Assembly (NCBI GenBank): GCA_001604035.1
Contig: LVAK01000260.1
Span: 1 to 38,947 of the forward strand
DNA: 38,947 nucleotides
Reading direction: 5' to 3'
Origin: Clostridiales bacterium Firm_05
Lineage (GTDB): Bacteria; Bacillota; Clostridia; Oscillospirales; Ruminococcaceae
Under the pieces are notes generated by a model that had not been told where the DNA came from, searched no databases, and saw nothing but the letters and a program-made list of their open reading frames with translations. This document shows, piece by piece, positions 16,001-24,500 of this stretch. Every line of letters starts with the position of its first letter. Within the stretch, counting starts at the first letter, position 1. A program made the position numbers and the translations under genes.

Positions 16001-16815
16001 CGCTGATTGCGACCGGAGCGAACGAAAATGAGGAGCCGCTCAAGTCTGCTATCGCGAAGTACAAGTACATGGGTGAACACATCAATGATGCGATCGAAGA
16101 AGGCGTGAGGCAGTACAGTAAACCCGGCGCAACCATGGTGCTTGAGTTCCTGCAGGATCGGTACAGTGAAACGCTGAACAAGTTCAAGCTCGATCTGGAC
16201 GATGTGGAAAACCTTATGGGTCTGGGTACTTATCTGAAGAACGGTCTGCTTGGCGGGCGCTACGACATAAACCAGGTCATAACCGGACTTATCAGGAGAA
16301 CCAACAGTGACCTGGCGGATGCAATTGAAAAATCCGGAATTTACGCATGGAATGTTATGGGCGAAGACGCACAGGCAAAGATCCGTGAGGCCATGGAAGA
16401 AGCATTCGGCGTTGCTGAAACAGAGGACCTGATCAAGAAGTGGGAGATGCAGACGAAGGATCAGATCGATGAGAGCATCAAGAACGTGACCAACGGCAAG
16501 TCTGTCTACACTACAGGCATCGACAATTTCGCGGCCGTCGGAGCGAAATCCATCAAACTCCCGAACTCGATCGTCATTCCGCCATCCGGAGGAACCCAGG
16601 CCACACCGGAAGAGAGCAAGGCGAACATTTCCGGAGGAGTACGCGACGGCATAAGCAGCATGCAGATTGAAAACCGGCAGCTGATGAACCAGCTGATTAC
16701 AGCGGTCAACCGGATTGCCGGCAAGAAGTGGTCCATCAATGTTATGCCGAACTCGGCCTGGGGTGCTCACAATGCCAGGAGCAACGATGAATACAATGTC
16801 GTTGTCGGCGGATAA
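13006..16815 (+). CDS. Tail tape measure protein
   Basis: 1269 residues, the longest tail-core gene. The N-terminal 450 residues are helical and coiled-coil. Three hydrophobic blocks lie between residues about 510 and 765 (for example LIATGAIIDLSF, AAIGIGAVIAIKAIA, GGVAALAIGAGFAVALG) and may line the membrane channel at infection. The C-terminal 500 residues are mixed. No lytic transglycosylase or peptidase motif is visible, so host wall entry must rely on another protein. By the usual 1.5 angstrom per residue rule, a tail of roughly 190 nm is expected. ATG 13006 follows AAGGGAGGAAAG. Confidence 0.93.
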   Translation: MPDVGVLNLQIQENSELAVQGLNKLDDALIRIKHAVSGGIKLSPVATSIAKLGKVINDEISGSTITKIGQLADELSKLKGLENINIKINTGTSVESVRQAVEKTMESVGGINEGFDDVGQRAAETTSTVSNLVDEMQKLDPSKLPIQSLGEEMGDSARDMVQYGDMIKKSFETVRDSGHMGNVISQVQEYGETVNAIIPYHENLENTWERIAERMSEAKQEATAAMTAAPTDGVVLYKTIEEAARSMGITVQEANKLLQESMLKAGWTPPTVSVFSSAEEAARYLGVSVREAESNVDDLQQREEEASEATRSLTERLRELAHAARHTRFGNLLAKLGQIARYRFLRSIIKNVTEGFREGLENVYNYSKAIGGDLAPAMDSAVSSLLQMKNSIGAAVSPLIQSLIPLMQTLVGWFIEGVNYLNQFLALLRGQKTWTRALPQTVSAFDKQTKAAKKTGNAIKDLLADWDELNIIQSETSGAGSNTGKTVEDYLNMFEEVKEYDSTIKGLAEGIQEQFGGIMNLVAMIGTAIAGWKVSTLMTGTLATLGGLIATGAIIDLSFNLTMMLDKEYFKTGDIGWLIGDVLQTAIGAYLANRVVSGVISKGAGKVAAGVTLTLSAVADIIALIGSADVSALSLEGILTTVKSGLKLGGGFALFAMASGVPTAEAILAGGEVAAIGIGAVIAIKAIADAVNTGEITFETVKSGVAGAVAAGLGVTVFELIGGATLGAALSVGGVAALAIGAGFAVALGVVAMIRKQDVKWGDITLTNEQVQEFVNSKMFTVSIPVTVSIIDESLTNLSSDKKDIETKVTEALGTLNVIKLGVAKDEDYTELKKAILGENMDGSGGIVGAVSGYIEDAKNLGKLTLQFTPSLAGSDTTDASTWFTSYTSGWDKVDEFVKAKGAAIGKLLTTEEGKKIIESTPEVLAALMQQVSDVTNAIAGAKISSEAFANMQIQIGDLDKASYQQVISAYSDYVKELTEKERQLVMQQYTTQGELVAALIATGANENEEPLKSAIAKYKYMGEHINDAIEEGVRQYSKPGATMVLEFLQDRYSETLNKFKLDLDDVENLMGLGTYLKNGLLGGRYDINQVITGLIRRTNSDLADAIEKSGIYAWNVMGEDAQAKIREAMEEAFGVAETEDLIKKWEMQTKDQIDESIKNVTNGKSVYTTGIDNFAAVGAKSIKLPNSIVIPPSGGTQATPEESKANISGGVRDGISSMQIENRQLMNQLITAVNRIAGKKWSINVMPNSAWGAHNARSNDEYNVVVGG

Positions 16816-16824
16816 GGAGGGCAT

Positions 16825-17529
16825 ATGAGTCAATCATATGTTGACACAATCGGTCGTTGGGGTCAGGGAAACATCGACCTCAACAACCGGATTGTGGTCC
16901 ACAACCCAAACGGAAGCATCAGCACGGAGCTGAGTTTCACGGTAGGGATTGACAATGAGGTCGTTCTTCTGCCGAGCATCGTGAACGGTGTGATCCTGAG
17001 CGATGAGGCTGCGATCCAGCACTACCTGGACACCGGCGAATACCTGGGGAAGTTTACGACGGATGCAGCTGCGGACGCATATGCGGAAGCACTGCATCTT
17101 CGCCAGGAATGGTTTTATACCGAAAGGGTGAGAGACTTGCTGCAGTACAACGAGATCATGGGGATTCAGGTGACGAACAACGGAGTCACCACGACCCTGC
17201 CGGACCCTTCCAGCTGGACATACCAGGTGGGCGACCTGGACACAAGCGGTGGCCGGGACGCGACCGGATATCTCCACCGCGCGTACGTGGCATCGAAGAT
17301 CAATTATGAATTTGAATGGCACGGGCTGGAATGGGAGAAGCTGGCGCAGATCCTGGCAGCAATAAACAGTCCGAAGTTTACGCTGAAGGCACCGGATCCG
17401 CGGACGTTCCAGGATACCTATACCGGGCAGTACTACGTGGGCGACCGGACCGGCAAGAACCATTACTACATCCCGGAGAAACCGAACATCGCACTGTTCG
17501 ACCTGAAACTGAAATTCATTGAGTACTGA
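16825..17529 (+). CDS. Distal-tail-region protein: VVHNPNGSIST domain fused to a DUF6711-like domain
   Basis: 234 residues in two parts. Residues about 20-105 (NRIVVHNPNGSISTELSFTV, VLLPSIVNGVILSDEAAIQHYLDTGEYLG, TDAAADAYAEALHLRQEWFY) match a small domain scattered through phage lytic and internal virion proteins. Residues about 110-234 (GIQVTNNGVTTTLPDPSSWTYQVGDLD, TFQDTYTGQYYVGDRTGKN) resemble the DUF6711 tail family, which normally stands alone at about 120 residues. An internal ATG at 17158 has no good ribosome binding site, so one fused product is expected. ATG 16825 follows AAGGAGGG. It takes the usual distal-tail (Dit) slot after the tape measure. Confidence 0.7.
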   Translation: MSQSYVDTIGRWGQGNIDLNNRIVVHNPNGSISTELSFTVGIDNEVVLLPSIVNGVILSDEAAIQHYLDTGEYLGKFTTDAAADAYAEALHLRQEWFYTERVRDLLQYNEIMGIQVTNNGVTTTLPDPSSWTYQVGDLDTSGGRDATGYLHRAYVASKINYEFEWHGLEWEKLAQILAAINSPKFTLKAPDPRTFQDTYTGQYYVGDRTGKNHYYIPEKPNIALFDLKLKFIEY

Positions 17530-17547
17530 GAAGGAAGTGAATCAGCA

Positions 17548-18696
17548 ATGTACAGCTGCAGCAACGCATTCCATGCGGCAATCGCAAACGGCAATGAGCA
17601 GAAGGCATTGCTGATTTTCTCTGACTGCGTGTTCACGGATGAGGACATCATCGTTGACGATGGTATCGTCTTCAGTGACAACTTCAACATGGAAGAAGAC
17701 CTTTCCATCGGTCAGGCTACCAGCAATGAGATCCAGTTTACGCTGGCGAACGATGAACGGCTGCTGAACAGTTACGAATTTGGCGATTTTCAGGCCCTGA
17801 TTGGCGTTTCGATCAGCAAGACGGCTTACAGTTCATCCACAGGCGAGACGGCCCGTGTGGTGGCAACAAACACGTATACGGCGTATTCTACGTACCCGTA
17901 TGTAAAAAGGAACAACGTATCGCTCTCCTCCCAGCCGGCATACGCGGTGAAGAGCATCGTGCTGTATGACGGGAAGGTGTACTGCTTCGACTGTAACGGA
18001 CACTACAACGTGTACGACGATGCGACCGGAAATGAGATCACGTCCAGCAACCTGCTGAACGGATTCATCATCAATAAGAGCAGCGAATGGGCCGGAAAAG
18101 GAATGCATTATGCGCCCGGTACCCATCTGCTGAAGGTATGGAAGGCCGGCACGCTGGAACAGTTTGAGTACTGTCCTCTTGGATGCTTCGTTGCAAAGCG
18201 GCCCAAAGCACCGGATGTCATCCAAATCGACATGACGTGCTACGACTTCATGACGAAGTTCGACAAGGACATCAACGACATTACGGTGACATTCCCGGCT
18301 ACGATCTCCGAGCTGTTTGTGCAGCTGTGTACGCAGATCGGAGTGGAGTACATCCTGCCGGATCCGTTTATCAACGGTACCGCGACGATTGCTTCCAGAC
18401 CGCAGGACTTTGACAATGCCACGGTCCGCGACGTGATCAAGTGGATTGCGGAGGCTGCGTGCAGCAATGCCCGGTTCAACCGGGATGGGAAGATGATCCT
18501 GGACTGGATCCGGGATGGAACAGGCCAGGTCCTGGGCGCCGGGAACTACAGCGAGTTCACCCCATACTGGTATGAAACCAAGCAGGTGACGAAGCTGTAC
18601 AACCGGGATACACAGGGCAGTTCGCAGACAACATACGGAAGCGGAACGGAAGGATACCTGATCCAGGACAATCCGCTTTTAAGGGGGGTGGGATGA
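17548..18696 (+). CDS. Tail hub / baseplate protein, N-terminal part
   Basis: 382 residues. DLSIGQATSNEIQFTLAND is typical of the hub's first domain; TISELFVQLCTQIGVEYILPDPF and NATVRDVIKWIAEAACSNARFNRDGKMIL are typical of the central hub domain in Firmicutes tail proteins. It ends YLIQDNPLLRG then VG and stop, exactly where such proteins normally continue into the last hub domain. That continuation is the start of the next gene in the +1 frame. A G6 tract (18683-18688) lies at the break. So the hub is either split into two coupled genes, broken, or joined by frameshifting. Confidence 0.72.
   Translation: MYSCSNAFHAAIANGNEQKALLIFSDCVFTDEDIIVDDGIVFSDNFNMEEDLSIGQATSNEIQFTLANDERLLNSYEFGDFQALIGVSISKTAYSSSTGETARVVATNTYTAYSTYPYVKRNNVSLSSQPAYAVKSIVLYDGKVYCFDCNGHYNVYDDATGNEITSSNLLNGFIINKSSEWAGKGMHYAPGTHLLKVWKAGTLEQFEYCPLGCFVAKRPKAPDVIQIDMTCYDFMTKFDKDINDITVTFPATISELFVQLCTQIGVEYILPDPFINGTATIASRPQDFDNATVRDVIKWIAEAACSNARFNRDGKMILDWIRDGTGQVLGAGNYSEFTPYWYETKQVTKLYNRDTQGSSQTTYGSGTEGYLIQDNPLLRGVG
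18683..18688 (+). repeat. G6 homopolymer at the hub gene break
   Basis: Six Gs end the first hub frame and also form the Shine-Dalgarno site (AAGGGGGG) for ATG 18698. Loss of one G would remove the stop at 18694 and join both frames into one protein reading RGWDEMANVTG across the junction. A UAA in the second frame at 18680-18682 shows that any shift must occur inside the G run. Confidence 0.7.
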
Positions 18697-18697
18697 A

Positions 18698-20542
18698 ATG
18701 GCAAACGTTACAGGCGCATCGCTGCAGCCGATCTATAACCGGCTGAACAGTGCGCTCCGGTATCATCCTCTGGAGGCGAACACGTTCGCGGATCCGAGTC
18801 TGGAAGCAGGCGACGTTGTGACGGTTGTCCGGAACGGAGTCAATTACAGCAGCCCGGTCCACAAGGCCAAGGTAACCTGGCGGAAGGATACCCAGGTGCA
18901 GATCTCCGCCGGCGGAAACGAAGAGCGGCCGTCCATCCCGAAGATGAGCGGAAAGAAGTACGGCGGCGGGCGCAGCGGACTGCGGAACAGCGAGTACCTG
19001 CACTACTACGTGGAGGATCAGTACCAGCAGATGCGTGCCGGACTGGAACTGACACTCAGCTCCGCGAGACTGTACATCGAAGACAAGTACACCCAGATGC
19101 AGTCTGGCCTGGCGCTCTCCACCAGCTCGGCAATGCTCTACGTGGACAATAAGTATACCCAGATGCAGTCCGGGCTTGCATTGTCCACAAGCACCGCAAA
19201 GCTGTACGTGGAAAACAAGTACACAGAAATGCAATCCGGCCTGGCACTATCCACCAGTACTGCAAAGCTGTACGTGGAAAACAAGTACACAGAAATGCAA
19301 TCCGGGCTGGCACTATCCACCAGCACTGCGAAGCTCTACGTGGAAAACAAGTACACGGAAATGCAGAGTGGATTGGCACTATCCACCAGTACCGCAAAGC
19401 TCTATGTGGACAATAAGTACACGCAGATGCAGAGTGGACTGGCACTTACATCCAGCAGCGCGGCATTGTACACGGACAACCATTCCACCCGGGCATATAT
19501 CCTGACACGGATCAACGCAAGCGGCGAAGGTGAAACGCTGATTGCCGCTGATAAGGTCAGCATTACCGGTACCACAACCGTGAACGGATCCCTGGAGATC
19601 GACGACGGCAACCTGGTGGTCAAGAAGAGCGCTGTATTCCGCGGGAACATCAACCTGACCACGGCCAACAGCTATGTGCAGGCACCGATCTTCAGCGTGA
19701 CGAGCGGCGGACATATTCGGCTGATCGGAACGCAGAGCGGTGAGTACTACGACATAACCGCAACAAACATCAAGGGCGCGATCAAGAGCGCGAGTGTAGC
19801 GAACAATGTGCTGACCCTTACGAAGTGGGACGGGGGAACAGTAACTTTTAGTAAGGCTACCACCCAATCGTCGTCATGGAGTGGTAGCGTGCTTACGGTG
19901 ACGGCGAAGCAGGTGAACGACAGCACGACTACCAACGTGTCCAGCTTTACCCTTGGAATCGGCGGAAACTATGGCGACCATGATGTGGACCTGGTCGTTG
20001 CGCAGAACGGCAGCCCGACGGTGTACAGCAGCACGCAGATCACCGTTCCGTTCTACATCGGATCCCAGAACGGTGGCGGAGCGAACCCGACATCCCGGTA
20101 TACGACGACCCTGCGGTATACGGTTTCCAGCATTCTCCAGGAAAAGACGGTTTCGTCCAACGGAGCGGTATATCCGGACAGCGGGTACATCGGACTATCA
20201 AAAGTTACTGTTTCCACAACAGCGGGTGGAGTATCAGGAATGGATTTTGAAGCATCGTCCCCTATGAGTTCACGATTTTTTGTGAATGCATACGGAAGCG
20301 ATGGTAGTTCGACGTACAGAACCGTATGTCTTACATTGGAAAATGGACAATTCAGCGCAAGGCAGTCCACAAACTCAGGTACAATATACGGTTATCTTCC
20401 AATGCCATCTCTCGGCAATGTGTATGCAAGTACAAGCACCGCATCGTCATACGATTCCCAAGTGACCATTTCATCAAGCATAAAACACATCTACTTTACT
20501 CTTGGTGGGAAAACATACAGGATTCTTATAAGTCATGTTTAA
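18698..20542 (+). CDS. Tail hub C-terminal domain plus repeat shaft fibre
   Basis: 614 residues. Residues 1-75 (YNRLNSALRYHPLEANTFADPSLEAGDVV, SPVHKAKVTWRKDTQVQISAGG) look like the last domain of the upstream hub. Residues about 103-256 are seven 22-residue units of the type LYVENKYTEMQSGLALST with STAK, then a partial eighth; 22 is two hendecads, so a trimeric coiled shaft is plausible. Then a beta-rich head (VNGSLEIDDGNLVVKKSAVFRGNI and several Ser/Thr/Gly-rich strands). The 66-bp DNA units are nearly identical. It begins one base after the hub stop and is likely both tip shaft and part of the hub. Confidence 0.72.
   Translation: MANVTGASLQPIYNRLNSALRYHPLEANTFADPSLEAGDVVTVVRNGVNYSSPVHKAKVTWRKDTQVQISAGGNEERPSIPKMSGKKYGGGRSGLRNSEYLHYYVEDQYQQMRAGLELTLSSARLYIEDKYTQMQSGLALSTSSAMLYVDNKYTQMQSGLALSTSTAKLYVENKYTEMQSGLALSTSTAKLYVENKYTEMQSGLALSTSTAKLYVENKYTEMQSGLALSTSTAKLYVDNKYTQMQSGLALTSSSAALYTDNHSTRAYILTRINASGEGETLIAADKVSITGTTTVNGSLEIDDGNLVVKKSAVFRGNINLTTANSYVQAPIFSVTSGGHIRLIGTQSGEYYDITATNIKGAIKSASVANNVLTLTKWDGGTVTFSKATTQSSSWSGSVLTVTAKQVNDSTTTNVSSFTLGIGGNYGDHDVDLVVAQNGSPTVYSSTQITVPFYIGSQNGGGANPTSRYTTTLRYTVSSILQEKTVSSNGAVYPDSGYIGLSKVTVSTTAGGVSGMDFEASSPMSSRFFVNAYGSDGSSTYRTVCLTLENGQFSARQSTNSGTIYGYLPMPSLGNVYASTSTASSYDSQVTISSSIKHIYFTLGGKTYRILISHV
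19004..19465 (+). repeat. Seven tandem 66-bp repeats in the fibre gene
   Basis: Unit starts: 19004, 19070, 19136, 19202, 19268, 19334, 19400. The middle three units encode identical proteins; outer units diverge, which is typical of recent unit duplication inside a shaft. Length change by unit gain or loss is possible. Confidence 0.85.
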
Positions 20543-20555
20543 GGAGGAAAAATAC

Positions 20556-20825
20556 ATGAATGAGGAAAAAATGTACACAGACATTGATGTGATCCAGGAC
20601 GCTGTGAACAGTCTCGGACGGACGACGGTCCGGGTAGACCAGGTAGACACGCTTGGCTTCGAACTGAACCGGATCATGAATAACCTTCGGGCCGTTCTGG
20701 AAGCGAAGGGTGTTGTCGGAGTCGAAATTGCCCCGCAGGATCCTGGCAACTGCCAGGGCGTACCGGATAATGCGGACGTTGAGATCGTCAACGAGGGGGT
20801 CGCAAACGATGAAGGAGTGGATTGA
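20556..20825 (+). CDS. Small tail-region protein, unknown function
   Basis: 89 residues. Start at ATG 20556 behind AGGAGG; the earlier in-frame ATG 20535 lies inside the end of the fibre gene. The N-terminal half (IDVIQDAVNSLGRTTVRVDQVDTLGFELNRIMNNLRAVLE) is likely helical; the C-terminal half is acidic. It overlaps the next gene by 17 bases. Small proteins of this type often follow fibre genes, perhaps as chaperones, but no family is recognised. Confidence 0.6.
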   Translation: MNEEKMYTDIDVIQDAVNSLGRTTVRVDQVDTLGFELNRIMNNLRAVLEAKGVVGVEIAPQDPGNCQGVPDNADVEIVNEGVANDEGVD

Positions 20826-21069
20826 ACTCTCCGACGGAACGAAAGTTCAGGACGCGTACGTGGTGAAGCTCGGCGATGACAACATTGCCATTTACATGGC
20901 CGGCGGACGCAGTTTCATTGACCTGTATGCGCTGTTCGGATCCGCTGAGAAGACCGCGCACATGGTATCCAATCAGTACGGCGACGTGGCCGAATGGGAT
21001 GGGTTCACTGTTCTGACAAGTATCCAGGTGGATGTGGGCGGAAGCTCCGTAGTCTGCCTGACGAAATAA
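20809..21069 (+). CDS. Small beta-rich protein, unknown function
   Basis: 86 residues beginning MKEWIELSDGTKVQDAYVVKLGDDNIAIYMAG. ATG 20809 follows GAGGGGG within the previous gene, so the pair is co-translated. It reads as alternating short strands, like a small beta-barrel. Similar short proteins occur after tail fibre genes in Clostridia phages. Function not known. Confidence 0.6.
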   Translation: MKEWIELSDGTKVQDAYVVKLGDDNIAIYMAGGRSFIDLYALFGSAEKTAHMVSNQYGDVAEWDGFTVLTSIQVDVGGSSVVCLTK

Positions 21070-21077
21070 CAAACCTC

Positions 21078-21106
21078 TTGAAACATAAGGGTTTGTTTGA
21101 TACAAT
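21078..21106 (+). promoter_or_regulatory. Sigma-A promoter for the host-recognition operon
   Basis: TTGAAA (21078-21083), 17 bases, TACAAT (21101-21106). It starts nine bases after the last tail-core stop and would begin transcription just before hairpin E3. Confidence 0.8.
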
Positions 21107-21126
21107 AAGAAAGAACCGAATATCCC

Positions 21127-21172
21127 AAAGGCATCGAATGATGAGAGGACTTTTCATTCGATGCCTTTTTTT
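21127..21172 (+). promoter_or_regulatory. Leader hairpin E3 (15-bp stem followed by seven Ts)
   Basis: AAAGGCATCGAATGA pairs perfectly with TCATTCGATGCCTTT around a 12-base loop; seven Ts run from 21166 to 21172. It begins about 14 bases after the expected transcription start. As drawn it is both a strong intrinsic terminator for upstream reads and a promoter-proximal attenuator. Its 5' arm and loop start share 18 of 20 bases with hairpin E2 at 30844. Confidence 0.8.
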
Positions 21173-21202
21173 GAATTGAATATGTGTGAAAGGAGAAGGA
21201 CA

Positions 21203-21562
21203 ATGTTTAAAGTAGAAGGTGACAAGATTACCATCAGCAGGGGCGATACCGGCGAGATGACGATCCATGCGAACAATGCGACATTCGCGACCGGTGACCG
21301 TGCGGTGTTCACCGTTGCCCCACGCGGAGGCGGAGAACCCCTGTTCTATCAGGAGTATCCGCTGAACAACGGATCCTTCACAGTCGTGTTCACCAACGAC
21401 CAGACGGACGACTGGCAGCCCGGCACGTACAAGTGGCAGGTCCGGTATGTCTGGGAACCCACGTATGATTCCCAGTCCGGGAAGATCAACGGCGGTACCC
21501 GCGTCAAGACCCCGTGGGAAGAAAAGGACTTTGTGGTCCAGAAAGTGCTGAGTGACTTCTAA
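21203..21562 (+). CDS. Baseplate-like protein (BppU N-terminal-like beta domain)
   Basis: 119 residues. KITISRGDTGEMTI, GDRAVFTVAPRGG and QPGTYKWQVRYVW fit the small beta-sandwich found in Firmicutes baseplate and fibre-anchoring proteins. AAAGGAGAAGG precedes ATG 21203; the upstream frame to 21161 includes the terminator and is rejected. It is the first gene after hairpin E3 and directly precedes the giant fibre, so it probably anchors it. Confidence 0.65.
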   Translation: MFKVEGDKITISRGDTGEMTIHANNATFATGDRAVFTVAPRGGGEPLFYQEYPLNNGSFTVVFTNDQTDDWQPGTYKWQVRYVWEPTYDSQSGKINGGTRVKTPWEEKDFVVQKVLSDF

Positions 21563-21595
21563 TCAATCCAGACAGAAAGGCAGGTGAGAAGCAAC

Positions 21596-24500
21596 ATGGC
21601 ACCAGATATCGAATTGGATCTCCAGAGCAATGAGAACGAGGTTGAACAGAACGTAGACCAGAATGACCAGGAAAGCCTTTCTGTGGATGTGACCGACAGT
21701 GAAGGCGAGCAGGTTGATATTTCTCCGGAGAGCCAGGAGCAGACCGTGGAAGTGTCGGTTGAAGCTGACGATGAAGAGATCGCACAGACCATTGCCACGG
21801 CTGAAAACGCGGCTGCTGCAGCCCAGGAAGCGGCGAGACAGGCAGCACAGGCAGCAAACGACGCCGAAACGTATGCCATGCAGACCCGCTCCGCCGTCAA
21901 CAACATCAACAACAACCTCGGTGAGGTTGAAGATGCGGTAATGGGAATCCGCAACCGCGTGAATGCCCTGGAAAGCGGGGCGGCAAACCATGTTGCAAAC
22001 GGCGATGTGGAAGACGGCGTAGCCTACTTCTACAATGAGGCCGGAGACACGCTGTTTACGATTACCGGAATCGGCGGTGGCGGATCCGGCGGTGGCGGCG
22101 GAGACGTGGCTGGCAGTGTGGTGACGCTGACGAATACCACCGGCTGGGCCAGCACTACCGTTGCTGAGAATGTTGATGTCATCCTGAGCTTCACCTGGAG
22201 CAGTATCGAAGACGGCAGCCCGACAGGACAGGGCGTCATGACCGTTGAGATCGGCGGCATAACGAAGGAAAGCCGCAATATTGCCCAGGGCAGCTTTACG
22301 GTGAACGTGAAGGACTACCTGAACCGCGGCGACAACCGCGTGGTGGTCCGCGTGACCGACGGTTACGGCAAGAGCAAGTGGAAGCAGTTCAACGTGACGG
22401 TTGAGCAGCTCCGGCTGGAAAGCACATTCGATGACAGCGAGATCCAGAGTGGCGCGCTGACCTTTACATTCACGCCTTACGGTGCGTTCAGCAAGACGGT
22501 TCACTTTGAGCTGGACGGTACTGAGCTGGATCCGATGGTAACCACCATCAGCGGCCGGCAGATGAGCCAGATTATCAGGCAGCAGACACACGGAGCGCAT
22601 CAGCTTCGGGTGTGGTTTACTGCGTCCATCAACGGCCAGACCGTTACCAGTAACGTGCTCACGTACGACATCATGTGGGTGACGGCCGGCAACAATACCC
22701 CGATCATTTCCTCCAGCTTCAGCCAGAACATCGTGGATCAGTATACCACGCTGACGGTGCCATTCATGGTGTACACTCCCGGCAGCCAGGTGAGCAACGT
22801 GACCATCAAGAAGGACGGCATCACGATTCTGACTCTGCCTGACATTGGACGTGAAATGCAGAGTTTCCAGACCCGCATGGACACCACGGGCAATCACACC
22901 CTGACCATCCACAGCGGAACGGCTGTGAAGACCATCGGCCTGCAGGTGAACGAGGCTGAAATGAATGCTGAGGCGGAGACGGAAGATCTGAAACTCTTCC
23001 TGACCAGCCGCGGCCGGAGCAACCTGGAAGCGAATCCTGCCGTCTGGGAATTCATTGATGCAGACTCGAACACGATCAGCGCGACGCTTTCCGGATTCAA
23101 CTTCGTCAGCAACGGATGGGTCCGGGACGATGACAACGCGACCGTACTGCGCGTGAATGCAGGCGCAACAGTCACGATCCCGTTCAAGCCGTTTGAGAAC
23201 GACTTCCGGAACACCGGTTATACCATTGAGCTGGAATTTGCTGCCCGGGATGTACGGGACTACAACAATGTGATCATCCAGTGCTTCACGGATGCCAACC
23301 GCGGCTTTATGGTGGGCCCGCAGATTGCGTTCATCCGAAGTGAGCAGAGCCAACTGAGTGTGCAGTTCAAGGATGAAGACCACGTCCGGGTCAGCTTCGT
23401 GATCCAGAAGCGCAGTGAGAACCGCCTGCTGATGGCTTACATCAACGGCATTCCGAGCCGCGTGGTGCAGTACCCCAGCAACGATGACTTCACCCAGGTT
23501 GGCCCGGTGAACATCGTGATCGGAGGAGAAATGGCGACGGTGGATATCTACAATATCCGCGTGTACGCCAATGACCTGACCGGCGAACAGATCCTGAACA
23601 ACTGGATTGCCGACACGCATGACGGCGAACTGATGCTCCAGCGCTTCAGCCGGAACAACGTTTACGATGCGTACGGAAACATCGCGATTTCCAAGCTGCC
23701 CGGCAACCTCCCGTACATGGTGATCGAGTGTGAAGAGCTGCCGCAGTACAAGGGTGACAAGAAGACCTGCTCCGGCCGGTTCGTGAACCCCATTGACCCG
23801 ACCAAGAGCTTCGAGTTCACCGGCTGCCAGATCAACGTTCAGGGTACATCTTCTGCCGTATACCCGCGCAAGAACTACGACATGCAGTTCAAGAACGGGT
23901 TTGAGATGTCGAACGGACAGCACGAATCCGACTTCCAGATGGTGAGCACCGTAAAGCCGTTCAACCGGTTCGTCATGAAGGCAGACGTTGCCTCCTCAGA
24001 AGGTGCGAACAACGTGGAGCTGGTGAAACTGTACTGCGACATGACCCCGTACAAGACCCGCGAGATGCTGGCAGACAGCCAGGTCCGCCAGGGTATCTAC
24101 GGTTTCCCGATCGTCATCTTCTGGACGAACACCAGCAACAACCAGACCACGTTCATCGGTAAGTACAACTTCAACTTCCCGAAGCGCGCGCCTGCCCCGT
24201 ACGGATACCACGATGAGATGGAATCCTGGGAGTTCCAGAACAACACCAGCAACCTGATGCTGTTCAAGAGCGACTACTTCGATGAGACCATGCGCGAGGA
24301 TCCGACCACCGGCGATATCAAGGAAACCTGGCGGTACGACTACGAAGCCAGGTTCCCGGATGACACCTGGACGGACTACACCAAGCTTCAGGAGCTGCAG
24401 AGCTTTATCTACAGCACCTACCGCGAAGAAGCGACCGGCGATGCGATTACGCCAGTGACCATCGACGACGTGACGTACGAATACGATACGGCCGCGTACC

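Noticed and set aside
15196-16833. Minus-strand 545-codon frame opposite the tape measure gene, and a 575-codon frame at 31720-33447
   Set aside because: Both are shadow frames antisense to well-supported genes, with repeat-derived runs (for example a VLTVLTV stretch opposite the collagen repeats).
17158-17160. Internal ATG as a separate start for the DUF6711-like domain
   Set aside because: No ribosome binding site nearby and the preceding domain reads through in frame, so a single fused protein is preferred.
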